DNA of 46,347 bases from Aquibacillus sediminis (GTDB lineage Bacteria; Bacillota; Bacilli; Bacillales; Amphibacillaceae), in assembly GCF_005870085.1 (NCBI RefSeq), contig NZ_SZNM01000027.1, positions 1-46,347 of the forward strand, written 5' to 3'. Shown in pieces: positions 1-7,947 of the stretch. A program made the position numbers and the translations under genes. The first letter of the stretch is position 1, and the number at the start of each line of letters is the position of its first letter. The notes beneath the pieces are model-generated. The model saw only the letters and a program-made list of their open reading frames with translations, was not told where the DNA came from and searched no databases.

Positions 1-66
1 TCTAGTTGAAAATGTTATTTTACTCATGTTGTCCTCTTTTCCCCATATCTTGAAACTTAAGTATAT

Positions 67-119
67 AAAAAAATACCTGTAGTTTAAACACTCTTTTTCA
101 AGTGTCCTAACTACAGGTA
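67..119 (-). terminator. Intrinsic terminator after the small ORF at 125-310
   Basis: An 11-base arm TACCTGTAGTT pairs with AACTACAGGTA, with a second inner pairing (AACACT/AGTGT). On the minus strand a T-run follows the stem directly. It lies just past the stop of the minus-strand ORF at 125-310, so it probably ends that transcript. Confidence 0.7.
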
Positions 120-124
120 CCATT

Positions 125-310
125 TTACAAAGGAGGTTTTACTATTTTTAATACAATTAGTTGATACCCTTCCTTTGTAAAATAATTATGAAATTCATGT
201 TGATTTTTAAATCTAGCTAATGTTTTGATTTCATCAATACTTATATTAGTCCTGAAAGTGATTTTTTCACCGTTTTCTAATTCATATTTATACCTCTTGA
301 TTAAACACAC
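125..310 (-). CDS. Hypothetical small protein (61 aa)
   Basis: I do not recognise this 61-residue protein. It is charged and soluble-looking, with no membrane segment or signal peptide. The reading starts with GTG, and an AGGGGG Shine-Dalgarno-like run lies almost against that codon, so the exact start is unsure. A good intrinsic terminator follows the stop, which supports a real transcription unit. To its right lies a decayed serine recombinase, so it may be cargo left from an old mobile element. Confidence 0.4.
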   Translation of the reverse strand: MCLIKRYKYELENGEKITFRTNISIDEIKTLARFKNQHEFHNYFTKEGYQLIVLKIVKPPL

Positions 311-364
311 CCCCTAACTAACAATTGTTACTGGTTCAATAATTAAACTTCTAATACAGAGATA

Positions 365-904
365 CCTTCATTTTCGCACGGATTAACGTACTTTTAGAAA
401 TTCCAGTCATATTTTCAACTTGTTTTTACGAATTAGTTTCTAACAGTTTTAAAGCATGGTTTATTTGTTCCTTACCATACTTATTTGGCCTACCTTCTTT
501 AAAAGTCATCACGTTGCTTAGCAAAAGCCTTGCCTTCCTGAGTACGTTCTACAATCATATCGCGTTCAAACTCAGCAAAAGCACTCATTATATTGAATAT
601 TAGCCTTCCGGTAGGTGTTATCCTCAACCAATCCCATATTTAGTACATGGACTTTTACACCTTTTTCAAATAGTTTCTGTACTGTTTCAATGGCATGTGT
701 TGTACTTCTAGCAAACCTATCCAACTTAGTTACAATAAATGTATCCCCAGGCTCTAATACTTCTATAAGTGCTTGAAACTGAAGTCCTCTCTTTTATAGT
801 TCCAGTAAATTTCTCTGAAAAAAATTTCATCGCAGCCTGCTTCTTTCAGTGCGTTTATCTGTGCTTCTAAATCTTGTGATACTTGCATTACCGTATTTAG
901 CCAT
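365..904 (-). pseudogene. Serine recombinase (resolvase/invertase) pseudogene
   Basis: Joining the three minus-strand frames gives a Tn3/Hin-type serine recombinase. Recognisable blocks in order are QDLEAQINALKEAGCDEIF, then [20 protein letters not shown] and [18 protein letters not shown], then GRPNKYGKEQINHALKLLE, and a C-terminal helix-turn-helix ending TGISKSTLIRAKMKV. The usual length for the family is about 185-200 residues, which fits the span. Several frameshifts and at least one in-frame stop (in the HTH region) break it, and the N-terminal catalytic segment is scrambled. It is the relic of a resolvase or invertase, with a res-like palindrome just upstream at 996-1021. Confidence 0.8.
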
Positions 905-995
905 TAAGTTTTTTCAATCTCCTTTTTAAACCACCACTTATGAAACTAAGTTATGACACCCTTTAATACCTTGATACTACAACACCGCCAATTTG

Positions 996-1021
996 GTATC
1001 AATACTTTTAAGTTTTGATAC
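996..1021. other. Res-like palindrome upstream of the recombinase relic
   Basis: A 26-bp imperfect palindrome with outer arms GTATCAA and TTGATAC and inner ACTT/AAGT, about 90 bp upstream of the recombinase pseudogene start. Resolvase res subsites are inverted repeats of about this size placed next to the gene, so this may be the old crossover or accessory site. Family-level inference only. Confidence 0.4.
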
Positions 1022-1130
1022 TTAAGTGTAGTGACATAAAACTTCGGTGTTCATTTGAATACGTACACAATTTTTAAATCGAATCTTAATGTTTATTTTA
1101 CGGTTTAGGTTTTCCCAAACATAGTTTTCA

Positions 1131-1347
1131 CGATCTATGTCATATTCACGCAACAATACTAATGCAGATTGGGGAAAATTCTCAAGTCGTCTCTGAACGA
1201 TTTGGGCATAGCCGAGTTGGTATTACACTGGACTTGTACTCACATGTAAGTGATGACTTACATGAACTTGCACAGAGAAATTTAGGGAAACATTATTCAA
1301 GAGGAGAAACACTCCATCACTTCAAGAAAATAAATGTACAGGATTAG
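1131..1347 (+). pseudogene. Tyrosine recombinase (phage-type integrase) C-terminal fragment
   Basis: About 70 codons in one plus-strand frame, from a HATILMQIGEN block to a stop at 1345-1347. They match the end of phage-type integrases: the GHS histidine block (SERFGHSRVGITLDLYSHV) carries the catalytic histidine and the tyrosine nucleophile. The rest of the enzyme, about 300 residues including the first catalytic arginine, is absent upstream. It is a dead fragment of an integrated element, on the opposite strand to the serine recombinase relic. Confidence 0.75.
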
Positions 1348-1404
1348 TACAATGGCAATAAGTGCTTATTCAAAGAAAGGAAAATCACAATAAATAAAAA
1401 AAGC

Positions 1405-1500
1405 CAAAAACCCTTGATAAACCAAGGATTAAGACTCTCAACATAAGATGATTCTCCGTTTGGGCTCAAACCAACGGCCTCCACCCTGCCAAGAGCGTTT
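1405..1500 (-). other. tRNA-like remnant beside integrase fragment, possible old att site
   Basis: On the minus strand the segment contains a T-arm-like stretch (GGTTTGAGCCC flanked by CGTTG and CAAACG), followed by an imperfect hairpin (AACCCTTGAT / AACCAAGGATT) of the kind found after tRNA genes. No full cloverleaf can be folded by eye. It sits just after the integrase fragment, where an attachment site in a tRNA 3' end would be expected. Tentative. Confidence 0.25.
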
Positions 1501-1662
1501 GCGGATGGTTCGTTTAAGGTCAGGGAGTTTTATGTGTTATTTAAATATATCATAATCAAAGTCTGATACAATAGGATTAACTTTGCTTAACCACATATTA
1601 AATCTTAACAAGGCCAAGCGAGGTATTATTTACAGGAATGATAAATATCGGAAGTATAAAAA

Positions 1663-1723
1663 GGCGAGAACATATATGCGCCAATATGACTTGGGAGGTC
1701 ATTGAACTTTATTCGTTCCCACC
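1663..1723 (+). repeat. 61-bp hairpin-ended repeat, copy 1
   Basis: Ends form an imperfect inverted repeat (GGCGAGAAC / GTTCCCACC), and the middle contains TTGGGAGGTCATTGAA. A second copy with its middle in the opposite orientation lies at 19339-19397. It may be a small non-autonomous element or the scar of an insertion sequence; no transposase is linked to it. Confidence 0.45.
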
Positions 1724-2011
1724 TTTAACATAATATAACAAAATATTCACACAAAAGGAAGTTTTTGTCGAAGAAATTGTAAAAGTTAATTTCCTAATCT
1801 ATTTTCGAATGAAGATACGAACATTATGAATGAAAAAGATTATGAAAGAAAAATGTTAAACAACAATCCGTTTTTTGTGCGATTCTAGTACCTAATGCGT
1901 CAGCTTTTTAGTATCACTTACTTTTAATACATTCACCTCAGCTATGTATTTCATAGTTTCTTTTTCTACATGCTAATATTTGACTTTACAGATTCAAGAT
2001 GATCATAAGCT

Positions 2012-2647
2012 TTAAAGGACTACCCAATTATTTTTTATAGCAGTTAACACAATGTTCGTTCGGTCTGAAACATTCATTTTTTTCATGATGGCACTAACAT
2101 AATTTTTTACGGTCTTTTCGGAAATATAAAGAAAGTTTGCAATCTGCTCATTTTTATAACCTTTGGCAAGTAGTTCTATCACTTCCCATTCTCTGTGTGA
2201 GAATACTCCATCTGGCTTTTCAGGTTGATTCATTTGGGCATAATAACCTAACAAAATTTGAGAGAGAGACTGGTCAATATAGCTTTTACCATCCAAAACT
2301 GATGAGATTGCAAAGAGTAATTCTTCTTTATTTATCCCGTTATAAAAATAGCCATCCAATTTCAACTTAAATAAAACAGGTAAATCTGCTTGATTTATAG
2401 TTGGGATCCATACAATAACTTTCTTGTTTCGTTTTATATATAAATCTATCAGAGAGTGTATGTTTAGCTTCGTATCTATATCAATAATAATTAAATCAGT
2501 AGAATTTGCTTCTTCTACTAATTTTCCATAGTCATTGGAACTGTAAGCTTCGATTTCATATCTACAAAAATGTTCTTGTAGTATTTTTATAACTCCCTCT
2601 CTTAATAAAGAAGGCTCTTTAACAACTGCTATTTTCACGTTTCTCAC
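2012..2647 (-). CDS. LuxR/NarL-type regulator with atypical receiver domain
   Basis: A 211-residue protein with a response-regulator layout: a receiver-like N-terminal domain (about 1-120) and a LuxR/GerE helix-turn-helix at about 147-205 (SHREWEVIELLAKGYKNEQI, then ISEKTVKNYVSAIMKKM). The length matches DegU/NarL proteins. In the receiver the paired acidic residues that normally follow strand 1 are replaced (VVKEPSLLREG, K-E for D-D). A candidate phospho-acceptor region LIIIDID remains. Phosphorylation may therefore be lost or changed, as in atypical receivers. No histidine kinase is adjacent. Its position downstream of the c-di-GMP turnover genes suggests control of motility, exoenzymes or biofilm, but its targets cannot be read from the sequence. 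Confidence 0.85.
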   Translation of the reverse strand: MRNVKIAVVKEPSLLREGVIKILQEHFCRYEIEAYSSNDYGKLVEEANSTDLIIIDIDTKLNIHSLIDLYIKRNKKVIVWIPTINQADLPVLFKLKLDGYFYNGINKEELLFAISSVLDGKSYIDQSLSQILLGYYAQMNQPEKPDGVFSHREWEVIELLAKGYKNEQIANFLYISEKTVKNYVSAIMKKMNVSDRTNIVLTAIKNNWVVL

Positions 2648-2738
2648 CTCTACTAAAAATAATGGAAGATTATTTAGTACTTAGACTTATAATAAATCCA
2701 AAATATCACTTATCTTACTCCATGCTTGAATAAATCAT

Positions 2739-2972
2739 CTAATTATTGACCTGGATAAAATTGCTCATGTTTTCATATGCTACTTTAAGGTTACTGATAC
2801 AATATTCGCGAAAGTTATTACTACATATAAAATCATACGTAATGTCTTTTTTTAATCTTAAATAAATATTTTCTAACTTTTTATCAACAGACAAATTATC
2901 TGAATACTCGTTTGAAATAGCATTAGCTATTTCTTTTTCAAAATACTCAACAGTTCCAAATAACACAGTCAA
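2739..2972 (-). CDS. Hypothetical protein (77 aa)
   Basis: I do not recognise this protein. It starts with TTG, preceded at good spacing by the binding site AGAGGAGAG, which supports translation. It is helical and charged with no membrane segment. It lies between the GGDEF-EAL gene and the LuxR-type regulator on the same strand, about 40 bp after the former, and is probably co-transcribed with it. Its context suggests a small accessory or regulatory protein of that signalling cluster, but the sequence shows no known motif. Confidence 0.55.
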   Translation of the reverse strand: MTVLFGTVEYFEKEIANAISNEYSDNLSVDKKLENIYLRLKKDITYDFICSNNFREYCISNLKVAYENMSNFIQVNN

Positions 2973-3009
2973 AATAAATCTCTCCTCTTAAAAAAATTCA
3001 TGGAATAAT

Positions 3010-4815
3010 TTACACAATCCTACTATTTATTTCATTTATAGGTAATGGTTTGTCAAAAAAATAGCCTTGCCCTTCTTCACATTCGAATTCTTTAAGTATC
3101 GCAAGTTGACTTTTCGTCTCAATTCCTTCTGCCAGAACTTTTAAATTCAAATTTTTTCCTAATTGTATAATTGTTCTCAAAATTTCTTCATCGCGTTTGT
3201 CCGTGTCAATATTTTTAAGGAAGGATTTATCAATCTTGATAATATCCATTGGAAAATGTTTCAGATAATTTAGAGAAGAGTATATTGTACCAAAATCATC
3301 TAAGGCAATTTGAACGCCTATAGATTTTAATTTTTTTAATTGTTCTACAGTAAAATCTACATTTTCTACTAATGTACTTTCCGTAACTTCCAATACCAGG
3401 CTATTTGGATTAATTCCTGATTCACTGATTATATCCTGAACCATTTCGGTTAAACCTTCTTGACGAAACTGTATACTTGAGAGGTTAATAGACAATCGTG
3501 TTTGAAATCGTTTAGGTGTCAAGAGACCCAATTGTTTACATGCTGTTCGAAGTACCAACTCGCCGATCGGAATAATTAGCCCTGTTTCTTCTGCAACTTT
3601 AATAAATTTGTTTGGGGTTAATAATCCAAAGCGTGGATGCTGCCACCGAATAAGTCCCTCTAGACCAACTATTTGATTGTTATACAATTCAATTTGAGGT
3701 TGATAATAAATCTCAAATTCATTTCTATGTATTGCTTGACGAAGATCTTTTTCAATCATTAATTTTTCTGTTAAATCATAATTAATAGAAGGTGTATAAA
3801 AGACAAAAGTATTTTTTCCTTGACTTTTTGCCTTTTTCATTGCAATTTCAGCATTTTTAACTAATGAATTAATATCAGAACCATCCGATGGATATCTACT
3901 AACCCCTATACTTGGAGTTACTACAAATTCATGTTGACCAAGTTTAAAAGGAGCAATTAATTCCTTTAATATTTTAGAAATAGCAGATTTTATCTTATTT
4001 TCTGATTGATAAGGAATAAGAGAAATGAATTTATCACTATTCCATCTCGCAATAGTACTATCGTCTAAAATATGAGATAGCATTGTCGCTATTTTCCTAA
4101 GTACATTATCACCAAATTCATACCCTCCTATGTTATTAATTACATTAAAATGATCAAGATCTAAGAACACTACAGCCAACTTACTGTGATCTGAACTTAA
4201 TCTGTTCAATTGCTGTTTGGCTTTCTCTTTGAAGTTTGAAGCGTTAGGTAGTTCGGTAACAGAATCATATTGTCGAAATTGTTCTATCTGAAGTTCTGAT
4301 TTTTTATAATCAATTACAATACCAGATAATCTAGAATAGACTTCAATCTTTTCCTTTTCTGAAGCATCGGGAACACGGTTTTCAGTTAAACAGATTTCAA
4401 TTCTGCCCACTACTTTTTTTGTTGGCGTAAAAATCGGAATAGACCAACATGCTTCAAATCCAAAATTTAATAATACACTTTTATACTCTTCACATAAGGG
4501 ACTTTTATTTATCTCAGATGCAATAATAGTTTCATCCAATAAATCTGCACGTTCTGATTGATTAATCGTAATATTACTAATTAATCGGATGAACTTTTCA
4601 GGTAGGTTCGGTCCGATGCCTTTGCAAGCAAATTCAATTTCACTATTTCGTAAATGAATGTAACACATAGAACCATGAATTTCTTGCTCTAATATGAAAA
4701 CTAATTTCTCAAGTATATTAATTGTCGATGTGTTGTTAGCTAGTAATTCTAAAACTTCCTGGTTGTGGTACAACGTTTTTATATGTTGTTTTTCAAAATC
4801 TAGCCTTTTATTCAT
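3010..4815 (-). CDS. GAF-like / degenerate GGDEF / EAL c-di-GMP protein
   Basis: A 601-residue cytoplasmic protein with three domains: GAF-like sensor (about 15-170), GGDEF (about 180-345) and EAL (about 355-600). The diguanylate cyclase signature is replaced by RWNSDKF at 257-263, so cyclase activity is unlikely and this domain may act as a GTP-sensing module. The phosphodiesterase domain keeps the key acidic and metal residues: E386 in LEGLIRW (EGL variant of EAL), N444, E476, the DDFG pair D506-D507, K527, E563 and Q583. I infer a c-di-GMP phosphodiesterase controlled by its GAF domain. It is read in the same direction as the HD-GYP gene upstream, with a gap of about 190 bp. Confidence 0.9.
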   Translation of the reverse strand: MNKRLDFEKQHIKTLYHNQEVLELLANNTSTINILEKLVFILEQEIHGSMCYIHLRNSEIEFACKGIGPNLPEKFIRLISNITINQSERADLLDETIIASEINKSPLCEEYKSVLLNFGFEACWSIPIFTPTKKVVGRIEICLTENRVPDASEKEKIEVYSRLSGIVIDYKKSELQIEQFRQYDSVTELPNASNFKEKAKQQLNRLSSDHSKLAVVFLDLDHFNVINNIGGYEFGDNVLRKIATMLSHILDDSTIARWNSDKFISLIPYQSENKIKSAISKILKELIAPFKLGQHEFVVTPSIGVSRYPSDGSDINSLVKNAEIAMKKAKSQGKNTFVFYTPSINYDLTEKLMIEKDLRQAIHRNEFEIYYQPQIELYNNQIVGLEGLIRWQHPRFGLLTPNKFIKVAEETGLIIPIGELVLRTACKQLGLLTPKRFQTRLSINLSSIQFRQEGLTEMVQDIISESGINPNSLVLEVTESTLVENVDFTVEQLKKLKSIGVQIALDDFGTIYSSLNYLKHFPMDIIKIDKSFLKNIDTDKRDEEILRTIIQLGKNLNLKVLAEGIETKSQLAILKEFECEEGQGYFFDKPLPINEINSRIV

Positions 4816-5005
4816 ACTTTATCCCCCTTTTATTATTTACTTAGAATTGCACTGAAACTTTATAAAATCACTTGCATTGATTGCTCTGATTCATTTTTGA
4901 GTCATATGATTTTAAACCAGGCACTTACTTCAAATAGATTTATTAAACCTATAATAAAAAGTTAGCCACACATAAATATTTATCTCATTATCGTCTTAAT
5001 TGTTT

Positions 5006-5983
5006 TTATTTAGGTTTATCTGGTTCAATCATGTATGTTGGATATTCAGTCAAATCTATTTCTTGGTCATTTGATAACATCTTCACAACAGGTCTATGTA
5101 AGTGTTTATTTAATTGCGTAACAATCGCTGGATATTTATCAATTAACACTTTCGTTCCTGGTGGATAAGTAGCAACCGATAAACAAAAAGCATTAACGAC
5201 TCTGTGCGAGAATGACCTATCAGAGGTTGCCATAATAGCTTCCATTGCTTCATGAGGTGGGAGTTTTTCCTTGGTAATTAAATTATCGTATTTGTTAGAC
5301 GCTCCACAAATTTGCGCGAATTCCAGAAACTCATTGTTTTTTATATGTCTAGGAACTCCCTCACCATTTATTGATTCATGATGTTGATAAGCAATATGTG
5401 CTGATACAAGACTAAACTGGTGAATATCGCGTAAGAAATTAAATCCAACTTCTGTATGTTGGTCGTTATCATCTGTTAAAGCCTTGCCAATATCATGCAA
5501 TAAAGAACCAATAGCTAACTCTTTCATATTTAAATCGTTGTACCCTAACCTTTTTCCCGTTAACAATGACAGGAGAGTTACGTTAATTGCATGTGCATAT
5601 GGCTGTAACTCGGTTGCGACTGTTCCAGATGGGATAAGTACAAATGTAGGACGTTGTTTTACCTCATCCAGTAATTTAGTTGCAATTTGAAAAATACTTC
5701 TTAAATCTAGTTTGTCTTTGTTTTTTACTTGTTCGTAAAATGATTTCATTACATCGATTGTATCTGTCCATGTTGGCATATCCAACATATCCTCTATACT
5801 AATCCCTTTTGATACTTCATCTTCAATAAATAAATATTTAATTCCTATGGCTTCTAATATTGGAGTGATTTTAGGATCAATCGTTCGACCAGCTGTAAGT
5901 AATATACGCTTTTGTGCATCATAAACAGGTTTTATTAACGTCATACTTTTATAATCATACTCTGATATCTCAATTAATCTCAT
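5006..5983 (-). CDS. HD-GYP-type phosphohydrolase, probable c-di-GMP phosphodiesterase
   Basis: A soluble protein of 325 residues from the ATG at 5983, chosen because AAGGGGGAAG lies 5-8 bases before it; a longer reading to 6013 has no binding site. The N-terminal part (about 1-110) resembles the DUF3391-like region of HD-GYP proteins. The HD domain follows, with an early histidine (about 131), LLHDIGK at 161-167, a further histidine, and YQHHE at about 199-203. The last motif is GEGVPR rather than the usual GxGYP, a conservative variant. Family knowledge points to hydrolysis of c-di-GMP to pGpG or GMP. Its leader carries a terminator and a riboswitch-like element, so its expression may itself answer to c-di-GMP. 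Confidence 0.85.
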   Translation of the reverse strand: MRLIEISEYDYKSMTLIKPVYDAQKRILLTAGRTIDPKITPILEAIGIKYLFIEDEVSKGISIEDMLDMPTWTDTIDVMKSFYEQVKNKDKLDLRSIFQIATKLLDEVKQRPTFVLIPSGTVATELQPYAHAINVTLLSLLTGKRLGYNDLNMKELAIGSLLHDIGKALTDDNDQHTEVGFNFLRDIHQFSLVSAHIAYQHHESINGEGVPRHIKNNEFLEFAQICGASNKYDNLITKEKLPPHEAMEAIMATSDRSFSHRVVNAFCLSVATYPPGTKVLIDKYPAIVTQLNKHLHRPVVKMLSNDQEIDLTEYPTYMIEPDKPK

Positions 5984-6042
5984 TAATCTTCCCCCTTTTT
6001 TATAGGAAATCAATAACTACTTTTCATTAATAATTAACCTAT

Positions 6043-6076
6043 CAAAAAAAATGGTCCAACCGAAAAAACGGTGGAC
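6043..6076 (-). terminator. Leader terminator upstream of the HD-GYP gene
   Basis: On the minus strand GGTCCACCG pairs with CGGTTGGACC around a T-rich loop, then eight T follow. It lies between the riboswitch-like element at 6130-6215 and the HD-GYP start, so it can work either as an attenuator for that gene or as the end of the long operon. Confidence 0.7.
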
Positions 6077-6129
6077 CTGTATTAAAACAAACTGATGCTA
6101 AATCAGTAACAAAATAAACAGACATTTAC

Positions 6130-6215
6130 CTACCAATTTCGGTAACTGCTATCCATAGTCAATTGAATTTCAAGGATAACTTCGCGCTCTTACTAATTCT
6201 TTTCATAATGATTAT
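6130..6215 (-). promoter_or_regulatory. Degenerate c-di-GMP-I (GEMM)-like leader of the HD-GYP gene
   Basis: The 3' half closely resembles the end of the complete aptamer at 17644-17728: GACTATGGATAGCAGTTACC here, GACTATGATTGCCAGGTTAC there. The motif CGCGAAG stands where CGCAAAG is expected, followed by an UAUCC/GGAUA helix. The 5' half (P2 helix and the GGGUCUA receptor) does not fit the consensus by eye. A terminator follows before the HD-GYP gene, the same arrangement as ahead of folE. It is either a diverged aptamer or a decaying copy. Confidence 0.4.
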
Positions 6216-6345
6216 TAATAATAACTAATATATAAACATATGCTAGTATAGGTCCCAATCACCTTTCACTACTATTTTTATTCGATATAAGGAGTGACCT
6301 TGCTACATTTGACCTGTTAGTTAAAATAAGGAGTGGAAATCAAAC

Positions 6346-7947
6346 TTACAACTTAAATTTGTACATATTATTAAACATCTCACTAGAAATATTAGATAAT
6401 TCATCAGATTGATATTGTAAAGAATTTAATAAATCCGATAACGTTATGGTAATATCTGTTGCTGATGCTGATTTATTACTAGATAATTCTTTAATACGAT
6501 TTATTTCAGAAAGGATACCCTCAAAATCCGTCTTGTTAGGTAAAGAACTAAGTTTTTCCTCTAAACTATCTAAGAAGTCTAAGATTTCATAATTGTCTTC
6601 TCTCGCCTTAGAAGTTAATTCAACCGACAACTCATACACTTTCTCAACAGATTCATCAGCATCCGTCTTTAGAGCTAAAGAAAGGTTTTGTATGTTTTCC
6701 GCCTCTTTAGTTGTATCCTTCAAAACCTGATTTAAAGTATTAGTCATTCGATTAGTACTGTGAGAAAGATCTGCCAACTCGTCTTTTCCTTCAATTTTAC
6801 TTTGAGTGGAGAAATCACCAGACTCTAGATTCTTGATTTGAGAGATTATCACTTGAATCTTCTTATAAATATCGCCAAAGAATCGTGTGGATAGAATGAA
6901 TAACGCCAATAATGATATCACACTGAATATAAGTAAGATTAATGCCATATTCTTTAATGGTGCACTCAAATGATTATAATCTAATCCTACATAAATAACT
7001 TTTCCATCTTCAGTGGGAATGAACATTTTATAATATGTCTCGTCTCCCACATCCTCAATATAAGAGGTCCTTTTGGGATTTTCGGCTAAGTTAACTAACG
7101 TTTTCTCATCTTTTTCTGTCTCTGAACCAAATTCCCCATATACAACTTTCTCCCAAAGTTCAGTCTTAATTTCCAATAAAGACGGATCAGCAAATACTTG
7201 TGGATCTAATACTGCAATCTCCTCTACATTTTCATTTGATTCGTAAACAGTTTCAATCCACGCATTTGGTCCAACTTCCTGAGTAAAATGATAAACCTCA
7301 TTTGCTTCAAAATAAGGATTTATAATATAATCCTTGTCATCCCCAACATAATAGCCATATTTAAAAAAAGTAGGTGTTTCATTATGCGAACCAGAAGGTG
7401 CAGTAGGAAGTACAAATGTATTTTCATCAGCGTATGTCTCATAGGTTACTTTTAGTTCATTACCATGTAGTAAATCATACATAATCCTGTAACCATGTGA
7501 GTTTTCCCCTAGAACCTCCTTAAAATTAAACCCAATATCACTTGATGCAGTTGACTTCACTCCTACTATATCACCGTCTTCTTGCTCATCTAAAAGGGAT
7601 ATACCGGCAATATCAAATTTTTCCTTAAGTACTTTCAGTTCTTCATTTGTTATTTCTTCTATGGGTTTATCACCTAATCGATCGCTAATATGTTGTGCAA
7701 TTAACTTTAGTTTTAGATCCAGCTGATGTTCAATCGCTGTAGATGCTTCTTGAGTCTGAGTGAGACCTTGCTCAATACTTTTGCTAACCTTAAATGCTTC
7801 TACCGATACATCAGAATCAATTTTTCCACTTAAATAAATGTACTGAATGGCACCTAATAAACTTAATATGACTAACAGAACGATAAGCAACCTAGTTACA
7901 AACTGCTTTTTTAACGTACTACTTTTTTGTTCCATTGACTCTTGCAT
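6346..7947 (-). CDS. HAMP-domain membrane receptor lacking a methyl-accepting signalling tip
   Basis: A 533-residue membrane protein. A first transmembrane helix (about 17-38) is followed by an extracytoplasmic sensor region of about 290 residues, a second transmembrane helix (about 335-357), a HAMP domain (about 357-410) and a 120-residue coiled-coil tail. This is the layout of a chemoreceptor, but the long methyl-accepting hairpin with its conserved tip is missing. There is also no kinase or cyclase domain. The start ATG directly follows the stop of the acyl ligase (TAA then ATG), with GAGGGGG in the ligase end as binding site. It is the last gene of the operon. It probably senses an external cue or the operon's product and signals through protein contacts, perhaps to the partner-switching proteins; that link is inference. 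Confidence 0.75.
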   Translation of the reverse strand: MQESMEQKSSTLKKQFVTRLLIVLLVILSLLGAIQYIYLSGKIDSDVSVEAFKVSKSIEQGLTQTQEASTAIEHQLDLKLKLIAQHISDRLGDKPIEEITNEELKVLKEKFDIAGISLLDEQEDGDIVGVKSTASSDIGFNFKEVLGENSHGYRIMYDLLHGNELKVTYETYADENTFVLPTAPSGSHNETPTFFKYGYYVGDDKDYIINPYFEANEVYHFTQEVGPNAWIETVYESNENVEEIAVLDPQVFADPSLLEIKTELWEKVVYGEFGSETEKDEKTLVNLAENPKRTSYIEDVGDETYYKMFIPTEDGKVIYVGLDYNHLSAPLKNMALILLIFSVISLLALFILSTRFFGDIYKKIQVIISQIKNLESGDFSTQSKIEGKDELADLSHSTNRMTNTLNQVLKDTTKEAENIQNLSLALKTDADESVEKVYELSVELTSKAREDNYEILDFLDSLEEKLSSLPNKTDFEGILSEINRIKELSSNKSASATDITITLSDLLNSLQYQSDELSNISSEMFNNMYKFKL

